The notes under the pieces are model-generated. The model saw only the letters and a program-made list of their open reading frames with translations, was not told the origin of the DNA and made no database searches. Below are positions 16,790 to 23,091 of a DNA stretch of 42,852 nucleotides, one piece after another; the stretch's first letter is position 1, and each line of letters starts with the position of its first letter. Location: NCBI RefSeq assembly GCF_026891975.1, contig NZ_JAPTGB010000019.1, positions 1-42,852 of the forward strand. Direction: 5' to 3'. The DNA comes from Methanocorpusculum petauri. Its GTDB lineage: Archaea > Halobacteriota > Methanomicrobia > Methanomicrobiales > Methanocorpusculaceae. The position numbers and the translations under genes are program-made.

Positions 16790-17083
16790 GTGTAATTCCT
16801 CCTAAATAAGGATTCAATCTCACACGATCAAAATTACAAATATTCACAAAATAGAGAAGATAGCCAACCAAAAAATCCCGAAATCACCTCTCCAAAAAAA
16901 TTCACATTAAACTTCCTACCAAATCCATTCAAAAAATATACCAAATATTCCTTCGAAAACACTTCATCAATCAACGAATCACACTCCGGAGAATAACAAA
17001 ATCAAATCGAATTCCGCAAACAAAGTACAACATATCAAAAAATCAGAAATTGAATCCTACTGGACACACAGACATTGAATCCT
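16790..17083 (-). promoter_or_regulatory. S2 leader: tandem boxes, promoter and SD (type A)
   Basis: Written on the plus strand: SD complement CCTCCT at 16798-16803, proximal AGGATTCAAT (ATTGAATCCT on the gene strand) at 16809-16818, the TATA-like box with GGTAGGA at 16902-16923, and distal boxes ATTGAATCCT at 17049-17058 and 17074-17083, 25 bp apart. This leader is nearly identical to that of S3 (about seven differences in roughly 330 bases by eye). The rest of 17084-17247 carries the promoter region of the next gene. Confidence 0.7.
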
Positions 17084-17154
17084 ACCAAACCAAAAAATCA
17101 AAAAAAGATCAGAAACACATACCCTCACAACAAAGCATACAAACAACCTCTACC

Positions 17155-17167
17155 TACTATAATAGTA
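17155..17167. promoter_or_regulatory. Small palindrome upstream of the PEGA-like gene
   Basis: TACTATAATAGTA is a perfect 6-1-6 inverted repeat about 80 bases before the ATG at 17248. A TATA-like GAATAAATAATACC follows near 17208-17221. Regulatory function is inferred from symmetry and position. Confidence 0.3.
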
Positions 17168-17247
17168 TGGCCAAAGATCACGTACACCTGTTCTATCCAC
17201 CCGACCGAATAAATAATACCCGATCACCCCCTAAACTGAATATATCT

Positions 17248-18411
17248 ATGTCAATAAAACACCTGGTTGCTATCCTTCTGCTGGCATCCCTGCTATTCTG
17301 TGGAATAGCTGCAGCAGAAGCCACAAGCCTTACCATCAACGTCTATGACAACAGCGCATCCCACGACCCCGTCAAAGATGCAAAGGTCGTCATTGTCAAA
17401 AGCGGAACAAGCCTGGAACAGACCCTGTACACCACCGTTGATGGCATCGCAAAATTCGCCTCAGTCGAATACAAGTCCACCTATAGTGTAACCGTCACCA
17501 AGGATGGATTTGACGACCAGAAATTCTCCATCAACGTCAACTCGATGGAAAAAGAGTACACCGTCTATCTCCAGAAATCAAATCTGGTTCAGATCAAAGT
17601 TCTTAATCCCGACAAATCAACACCGGTCGCAGGTGCCGCCATCTCCATTGACGGACTCAGAATGGGAACCACCAACAGTGCGGGAATTCTCCACGTCTCT
17701 ATGGAAAAAGGTGTGTATCACAACATTCAGGTAACAGCAGATTCCTACGAAACCTACTCCTCTTCCCAGTACATTGAGACTGATCAGACCTCTCTTACCA
17801 TCACACTCTCCAAGTCCTACTTCTCCCCAAGAATTCTCGTTTATGATGCCGACAATGACATGAAACCTGTTTCCCTCGCTACCATCATTCTTGACGGAAA
17901 AACGGTAGGCACCACCGATGAGTACGGAAGAGCCACCCTCAAAGACATCACTGCAGGAACCTACACACTGGAAGTCACCAAAACCAACTACGTTTCTTAC
18001 AAAGAAAAAGTGACCTTTACGGAAGACTCCTCAGATGTCATCGTAAAACTCTCCTACGCAACCGTACCCCTGACCATTCTCGTTGTTGACGGAAACAACC
18101 CGGTCACCGGAGCCGCGATCTACATTGACAACCTCGTTACCGGCATCACCGATGCAACCGGAAAGTTCACCAAAGACATGGGGCCCGGCAAAACCGTCCT
18201 GATCAGTGTCTCGAAAGATGGCTATACAAGTACAAGCCTCTCATGGTCCATAACAGCCGGTCAGACTAACACAGTAACAATACCGATTTCCCAGAACTTC
18301 CCCGTCGCACTTGTCGGAGGAGTCATTGTAGTGATCATCATCATCGTTGTCGTCGTCCTGATGAAAGGAAAAGGAAAATCCGGCAACCGTGGCAGAAGAG
18401 GATCCTTCTAA
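17248..18411 (+). CDS. PEGA/carboxypeptidase-regulatory-like surface protein, membrane anchored
   Basis: A 387-residue protein if started at the ATG at 17248, which places a clean signal peptide at the N-terminus (MSIKHLVAILLLASLLFCG then IAAAEA). In-frame starts at 17050 or 17167 would bury it. Four tandem beta-sandwich repeats of about 80-90 residues follow, each with a pattern such as GAAISIDGLRMGTTNSAG or LATIILDGKTVGTTDEYG and ending in YxVTVTKDGF-like strands. This is typical of PEGA and CarboxypepD_reg-like domains. A C-terminal helix and a basic tail (KGKGKSGNRGRRG) anchor it with the repeats outside. No enzymatic motif is visible. A role in cell-surface scaffolding or adhesion is inference. 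Confidence 0.78.
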   Translation: MSIKHLVAILLLASLLFCGIAAAEATSLTINVYDNSASHDPVKDAKVVIVKSGTSLEQTLYTTVDGIAKFASVEYKSTYSVTVTKDGFDDQKFSINVNSMEKEYTVYLQKSNLVQIKVLNPDKSTPVAGAAISIDGLRMGTTNSAGILHVSMEKGVYHNIQVTADSYETYSSSQYIETDQTSLTITLSKSYFSPRILVYDADNDMKPVSLATIILDGKTVGTTDEYGRATLKDITAGTYTLEVTKTNYVSYKEKVTFTEDSSDVIVKLSYATVPLTILVVDGNNPVTGAAIYIDNLVTGITDATGKFTKDMGPGKTVLISVSKDGYTSTSLSWSITAGQTNTVTIPISQNFPVALVGGVIVVIIIIVVVVLMKGKGKSGNRGRRGSF

Positions 18412-18432
18412 CATTTTTTAACAAAAAAATTA

Positions 18433-18504
18433 CGGACCTGCTGGGGATCGAACCCAGTTCTCCGGGTTCGAAGCCCGGAAGGATATCCACTACCCTACAG
18501 ATCC
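18433..18504 (-). tRNA. tRNA-Arg (anticodon UCG)
   Basis: The minus strand folds as a cloverleaf. The acceptor GGATCTG pairs with CAGGTCC (one G-T pair), the anticodon stem is CCGGG/CCCGG around loop CTTCGAA, and the T-arm is CTGGG-TTCGATC-CCCAG. Anticodon TCG reads CGA and probably other CGN codons. No intron and no encoded CCA were seen. A TATA box (TATAAAA on the minus strand, 18533-18539) lies at a suitable distance upstream. Confidence 0.95.
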
Positions 18505-18606
18505 AACTGATATATTCATCTCTCTTTATCCCTTTTATACCCTATCGTATGTGTCCGGCAGACCGGAGCACAAAGTACAATTGCTGCAGAAACCAACACA
18601 AGAGAT

Positions 18607-19038
18607 ATGTTGCTCTCCTCCTCTGCAATTCGTGCACGAATCGCTGATGGAACACTTGGCATAACACCGTTTGCCGAAGAATCTCTTCAACCTGCATCTT
18701 ACGATCTCCGGGCCGCCGAAGACACTATCATGAAAGCGGGAGAACTCTCTCTTGTGGCAACTATGGAGTTTGTCAGTCTCCCTGCCGATCTCGCCGCAAC
18801 TCTTCGCGGTCGCTCCTCATTTGGTCGGAAAGGCGTCCTGCTTGGTGCAGGATACATTGACCCGGGATTTCGGGGAAATCTTACGCTCTGTATGGTAAAC
18901 ATGGGGCAGGAGGATATTCCGGTTGCAAAAGGAACACGCATCGTACAGATGCTCATCCACCCAATCCTTGGTAACGTGGAAAACGCTTACAACGGCAACT
19001 ATCAGGACAGTTACGGTGTAGTGCAATCAAAAATATAA
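18607..19038 (+). CDS. dut: Archaeal dUTPase-like protein of the dCTP deaminase family
   Basis: A 143-residue protein with the dCTP deaminase/dUTPase trimer fold: LQPASYDLR (27-35), RGRSSFGRKGV (67-77) and AGYIDPGFRGNLTL (81-94). In true dCTP deaminases the last motif ends in a catalytic Glu; here that position is Cys95 (TLC). Together with the short length, this argues for the archaeal dUTP diphosphatase subgroup, which hydrolyses dUTP to dUMP and keeps uracil out of DNA. The assignment to dUTPase over deaminase is an inference from that residue. It is convergent with the tubulin-like gene, whose stop is 8 bases away. Confidence 0.72.
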   Translation: MLLSSSAIRARIADGTLGITPFAEESLQPASYDLRAAEDTIMKAGELSLVATMEFVSLPADLAATLRGRSSFGRKGVLLGAGYIDPGFRGNLTLCMVNMGQEDIPVAKGTRIVQMLIHPILGNVENAYNGNYQDSYGVVQSKI

Positions 19039-19045
19039 GCAGCTC

Positions 19046-21397
19046 TCAGAGCCACTTGTCCTTCTCACTCTTTTTTGCGATCTCTCTGACCGCAGGATTT
19101 TTCGGCAATGGAATTGACGTTACCCGGATGCTTTTGTTCACCTCACGTGGTTTCTGGGCATCGCGCACCTTTGCAGACTCGCCGATTTCTTTTGGCCGCT
19201 GTACTGACCCACCGCGCACAACCCCGTCCACCTCTTTCGGTCGTTGTGTTCCCCCCATCCGAATGTGGCCATCTGTCTCCTTCGGCCGCTGACCTCCGGA
19301 CATTCTGATATGCCCGTCAGTTTCTTTTGGACGCTGTGTACCGGACATACGAATATGTCCATCCGTTTCCTTCGGTCGCTGAGTACCAATGCTTACCGAT
19401 CCCTCCAAAACACCCGGAGTCATGGTTTCTTTCGGACGTTGACCGCCGGACATGCGGACACCGCCCTCGGTTTCTTTTGGTCTCTGATACCCAACGGTCA
19501 CCTTTCCTTCCAGAACACCCGGCCCCATCGTTTCCTTTGGCCGTCCGGTTCCGCCCACATTTGCTTTGCCGGAAAGAACACTGTCTGAGTCTTTCGGTTT
19601 ATCCTTGCCGCCAACATCTGCCATACCCGCGAGTACATTGTCCACTTTTTGCTGCCGTTTCGGCATCATAATCGTACTGCCGGTCATCTGCGGCTGTTTC
19701 TTCGATCCGGCAAGGGTGATCTTCGGCATCTCTTTTGGTCTGGGTTTTTCCTTGGGGATTACCGGTCGTGTCCCACTCTGAGTCTCATCAAAAATGGTAG
19801 CGGTCTGCGGTTGCTGAATGTACTGCGGTGCATACTGCGGAGGATACATGTACTGCTGCTGGGGCGGCGGCGGTGGAACAACTCTCCGGACCACATCCTC
19901 AAATACATCATCATCTTCTGCGGGAATGGGAGGCTGAATATACTGCGGTTGGGACGAAACAACAATGCCGTCCTCAAACACATCCTCCTCCCCCTGCGGG
20001 GGAGGAGCACCATACATCACCAACTCCTCTTCAAACACGTCATCTGAGAGAGAGGAAGGGGTTTGCATGGTCTGCGGCTCTTCCGGAAATATATCTCCTC
20101 CTCTTCCCCTGGGTTCGGAAATATCATCCAGTTCAAAAATTTCCTCTTGCTCCTCTTCCGGAACTGAGGTACCGGTAATTCCGATCGGCATCACCATCTC
20201 GTCCTCGAACAGAATCTCGTCGTTTGCAACCTGAACGGTTGGGACCGTCTCGGTTTTTTCTTCCTCTTCGTACTCTTTGCTCTGTTCGTTTTCGTAAATG
20301 GTTCGAATTTCGTCCAACTCCTTCACCCGCGGTACATTTTCCAGACCGGCAAGAACAATGATCACGCCGACATACTGGGTTGATTTGACCGGATAATCTC
20401 CGGCCCGCATTTCAAGGCCCTTAATGCTGCGGTCAATCCATTTGCGGACCGTCTGGAATCCCTTCATGGACAGTTCATCGGACGGGCCTGCGATCAGCAC
20501 CAGTGCTTTTTCCGAGGATGTGAGATCACAGGGGACGGAGACTTCCCGGTACACCGCCTGTTTTGCCAGCTCCACAATCCGGGAAGTTCGCGCCTGATTC
20601 TCTTCCAGCAGATATTTTTCCACCCGGATCCGTTTCATCATATTGTTGGTCCAGGTGGTTGGAAGTTTTTCGGTTGCATAGCCGATTGCAACGAGGTCCA
20701 TCTGTTTGAGAGTGTTGAGTACCTCTCCTGCATCCAGAACCACTTCCGCGGCTTCAACGCCTTTGTGGTTGAACTCTCCGGCCCGAAGCAGGAGACCGAC
20801 ACGGCGTGCAAGCATTTCATTCAGTACCGGGAACATTTCGTAGATGGTGGCTTTGTGTTTTGCCTCTACTACATTTTTGATGCTGTCTTCATCCTCAGTA
20901 CGTTTGAACCATGTTTCGTTGTCAAAGAGGATCGTTGCCTGGGAAACTTTCCGGATATCCTCAAGTGTTTCGGATGCCCGGGCGGAAACTTTTACTCCTT
21001 CATTTCTCCCGGGAAGTGTAAGGATGGTAAAGACCGGATCGGGGAAGGCGTCGTTGAGCTGGGACACGATGGTCGGCACCAGCTCGGCCATTCTTCCGCC
21101 GAGACCTGCGCAGACAAATACTGCGTCAATCTCTTCGATGCCGTCACGCTGAAAACAGCTTGCGAGGTTTCCTACTTCAAAGTCGGTTCCCCGATTGTTG
21201 TGTTCTTTGATCGGATCGACCGGGGTGAGAACGAACCGGTCTTCCTGCGGGATGGTCTGCATCTCGGAGATGGTTTTCTGGTCTGCATCAAACACAAAGG
21301 ATCGCACACTCCGGACACCGCTTCGCTCGTCATGCTGGTTGAGCGTATCGACGATACGGCAGCCTGCTCCGCCAAGTCCGATGAGTAATGCTCTCAT
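19046..21397 (-). CDS. Tubulin/FtsZ-superfamily protein with long repeat tail
   Basis: A 783-residue protein. The N-terminus (MRALLIGLGGAGCRIVDTL) has the G-box glycine loop GLGGAG (7-12). A second glycine motif, CAGLGGRMAELVPTIV (about 96-111), stands where FtsZ/CetZ have GGGTGTG, so the signature is degenerate. Residues 1-370 fit a tubulin/FtsZ GTPase-like domain. The rest is disordered: an acidic stretch (EEEEKTE, EEEQEEIFELDD), a Pro/Gln/Tyr-rich stretch (PPPPQQQYMYPPQ), then at least eight QRPKET-centred repeats of about 12-20 residues with HIRMSGG spacers and a basic end. The start ATG 21395-21397 has GGTGA six bases before it. Probably a cytoskeletal or scaffold protein; nucleotide hydrolysis is uncertain. 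Confidence 0.75.
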   Translation of the reverse strand: MRALLIGLGGAGCRIVDTLNQHDERSGVRSVRSFVFDADQKTISEMQTIPQEDRFVLTPVDPIKEHNNRGTDFEVGNLASCFQRDGIEEIDAVFVCAGLGGRMAELVPTIVSQLNDAFPDPVFTILTLPGRNEGVKVSARASETLEDIRKVSQATILFDNETWFKRTEDEDSIKNVVEAKHKATIYEMFPVLNEMLARRVGLLLRAGEFNHKGVEAAEVVLDAGEVLNTLKQMDLVAIGYATEKLPTTWTNNMMKRIRVEKYLLEENQARTSRIVELAKQAVYREVSVPCDLTSSEKALVLIAGPSDELSMKGFQTVRKWIDRSIKGLEMRAGDYPVKSTQYVGVIIVLAGLENVPRVKELDEIRTIYENEQSKEYEEEEKTETVPTVQVANDEILFEDEMVMPIGITGTSVPEEEQEEIFELDDISEPRGRGGDIFPEEPQTMQTPSSLSDDVFEEELVMYGAPPPQGEEDVFEDGIVVSSQPQYIQPPIPAEDDDVFEDVVRRVVPPPPPQQQYMYPPQYAPQYIQQPQTATIFDETQSGTRPVIPKEKPRPKEMPKITLAGSKKQPQMTGSTIMMPKRQQKVDNVLAGMADVGGKDKPKDSDSVLSGKANVGGTGRPKETMGPGVLEGKVTVGYQRPKETEGGVRMSGGQRPKETMTPGVLEGSVSIGTQRPKETDGHIRMSGTQRPKETDGHIRMSGGQRPKETDGHIRMGGTQRPKEVDGVVRGGSVQRPKEIGESAKVRDAQKPREVNKSIRVTSIPLPKNPAVREIAKKSEKDKWL
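19140..19600 (-). repeat. QRPKE-coding tandem repeats in the tubulin-like gene
   Basis: On the plus strand, units containing TTTCGGTCGCTG-like sequence (complement of the QRPKE codons) recur at about 19190, 19227, 19279, 19324, 19369, 19429, 19474 and 19534. Unit length varies (roughly 37-60 bases), keeping the reading frame. Codons differ between units while the residues stay the same, so the repeats are held at protein level and are not a fresh DNA expansion. Confidence 0.8.
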
Positions 21398-21603
21398 TGT
21401 GGTTCACCCGCATCCCCGGAAGAATGCATTCTGCTTCTATTATTCCTTTTATAAACATATATTCTTTTATAAGATGCGGGTGTTTTCCCTGATGCTGTCA
21501 ATTATTTGAAAAGCGCATACAAAAATCCCTGATTTTTCCTTCATTTAGGCGCCGATGGTGAAATCCTCCGGATTTTGCCGGAATGATTATTTTCAAAGCA
21601 GAA

Positions 21604-21641
21604 TCTATTTATGCAGAGGGGATTAACTTAGAATTGAGGTG
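21604..21641 (+). promoter_or_regulatory. mer promoter and Shine-Dalgarno
   Basis: TCTATTTATGC (21604-21614) is a TATA-like element placing transcription start near 21630-21640. GAGGTG (21636-21641) is the Shine-Dalgarno, nine bases before the TTG start. A short inverted repeat AAATCC-TCC-GGATTT lies upstream at 21561-21575. The rest of 21398-21560 is intergenic and shared with the divergent tubulin-like gene. Confidence 0.5.
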
Positions 21642-21650
21642 TAAAGAACT

Positions 21651-22634
21651 TTGACTTATGGAATTGAGTTTGTTCCGGGAAACGTTAATGTTAAGCAGGT
21701 AGTTAACTACTGTAAGCTTGCAGAGAGCAAGGACATTGACTACGCATGGATCACTAACCACTACAACAACCGCCACTGCTATCCGGTTCTGACCGCAGTT
21801 GCCCAGGCAACTACGACCCTGAAGATGGGTCCGGGTATCATGAACTCCTTTACGGATACTCCGGCTGGAATGGCATCCTTTGCCTGCACGCTGAATGAGA
21901 TCTCCGATGGCCGTGCAGTTCTTGGTATTGGCCCAGGTGACCTGTCTACTCTTCCGAAGCTCGCAATTGATCCGGTAAAGCCGGTTGCAAGACTCGGTGA
22001 GGCAATTGATCAGATTCGCGCACTCTGCAGTGGTGCAGAAGTGAAGAAGTCGGGTCTGCAGTTCTTTGACTATGATGGTGCAAAGCTGACGGGTGTTACT
22101 CTCCCAGGTAAGAAGGGCATTCCGGTCTATGTTGGTGCACAGGGTCCGAAGGTCCTTGAGCTCGCAGGTCTGAAGGGAGACGGAGCACTTATTAATGCGT
22201 CCAACCCGAAGGACTTCGATGTTGCTATCCCAATTATTAAGGCAGCAACCGAGAAGGTTGGCAAGAAGAACTTTGATGTTGGTGCATACACTGCTCTGTC
22301 CATTGACAAGGACCAGAAGAAGGCAGAGAAGGCAGCAAAGATTGTTGCAGCTTTCATTGCAGCAGGTTCTCCTGAGCCGCTGCTCCAGCGCCACGGTCTT
22401 GACCTTGCAAATGTTGCAAAGATTAAGGACGCACTTGCACGCTTTGACTTCGGTGCAGTCGGCGGACTTGTTACGGAGAAAGAGATCGCAGCATTCACTA
22501 TCTGCGGTACTCCAGATGTTATCCGCCAGAAGTGCGAAGACCTGACGAAAGCAGGTGTTACGCAGATCATCTTCGGTTCCCCGCTTGGACCGGATATGAC
22601 GAACTCTATCCGCCTGCTCGGCAAGATTATGTAA
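21651..22634 (+). CDS. mer: 5,10-methylenetetrahydromethanopterin reductase (F420-dependent)
   Basis: A 327-residue luciferase-like TIM-barrel enzyme. It reduces methylene-H4MPT to methyl-H4MPT with reduced F420, the fifth reduction-pathway step of methanogenesis from CO2, in the cytoplasm. Landmarks are the N-terminal TYGIEFVPG, WITNHYNNR (residues about 33-41), GPGIMNSFTDTPAGMASF, LGIGPGD and the C-terminal FGSPLGPDM, all typical of Mer. The start is TTG at 21651, chosen because GAGGTG lies nine bases upstream and it gives the family-standard N-terminus. Its codon use is more biased than that of its neighbours (many AAG and GTT codons), consistent with high expression. It stands alone, divergent from the tubulin-like gene. 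Confidence 0.95.
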   Translation: MTYGIEFVPGNVNVKQVVNYCKLAESKDIDYAWITNHYNNRHCYPVLTAVAQATTTLKMGPGIMNSFTDTPAGMASFACTLNEISDGRAVLGIGPGDLSTLPKLAIDPVKPVARLGEAIDQIRALCSGAEVKKSGLQFFDYDGAKLTGVTLPGKKGIPVYVGAQGPKVLELAGLKGDGALINASNPKDFDVAIPIIKAATEKVGKKNFDVGAYTALSIDKDQKKAEKAAKIVAAFIAAGSPEPLLQRHGLDLANVAKIKDALARFDFGAVGGLVTEKEIAAFTICGTPDVIRQKCEDLTKAGVTQIIFGSPLGPDMTNSIRLLGKIM

Positions 22635-22654
22635 ATCGGCTTGTTCCGATTTTC

Positions 22655-22705
22655 CATATTTTTTTTGTTTTTTCTGTTGTGATTTTTCACGGATTATTTT
22701 TAATC
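22655..22705 (+). terminator. T-rich terminator after mer
   Basis: Several T runs (for example TTTTTTTTGTTTTTTCTG near 22661-22678) follow the mer stop, the usual archaeal oligo-T termination signal. The stretch 22706-23018 contains no supported gene; small open frames there have no Shine-Dalgarno or recognisable sequence. Confidence 0.5.
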
Positions 22706-23023
22706 CTGTTAGGATGTGCTGCTGTACTTTGTTGATGCGGGTAATGAAAGGAGAGATAAAATGTGTGGGATATGCGATGTTTGGTTTGGATGTGTGATGA
22801 TAGCGGGCTTTCCAATATTCCTGCTGAAGATGGAATGTAGGTCTGCTATTGTTTTTGGAGTGGGGAGGGGTCGGATAGGTTCGGGATTTTTTCTTTGAGT
22901 TGTTTGAATGAGAGATACCGACCGGGATTTACGGTTGTGTCAGGCAGGTTTGTTGCGAATGTTCACGTGTTTGTTGTGCTGCGTGAGAATGTGTTTGGAA
23001 AAGAGCTGGTGATTTTTTTTCTG

Positions 23024-23080
23024 AAAAGAGAGAGTTGTTTTGTTTCAGGATTTCTCCTGATCGTTACTCATCTCTTTTTT
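23024..23080 (-). terminator. Nested hairpin terminator of S3 with extended flank
   Basis: The inner stem TCAGGATTTCTCCTGA is at 23045-23060, with outer arms at 23024-23035 and 23066-23080 (plus-strand positions). A further 55 bases beyond it (about 22953-23008, containing GTTCACGTGTTTGTTGTGCT) are almost the same as the flank of S4 at 30681-30735, so these two copies share a longer 3' flank than the others. Confidence 0.65.
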
Positions 23081-23091
23081 GTTTCACGCAG

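Noticed and set aside
17049-17083. ATTGAATCCT repeats as a possible CRISPR array, since many archaeal repeats end in ATTGAAA-like sequence
   Set aside because: Only two boxes per leader, 10 bp long with 15-bp gaps, always at a fixed distance before an S-layer gene; no spacers of CRISPR size and no cas genes.
17050-17247. Upstream in-frame extension of the PEGA-like protein
   Set aside because: It would place the signal peptide 66 residues into the protein and run through the S2 leader boxes and promoter region.
21609-22394. A 261-codon minus-strand frame with Cys/Leu-rich translation
   Set aside because: Fully antisense to mer, whose identity is certain; an effect of mer codon bias.
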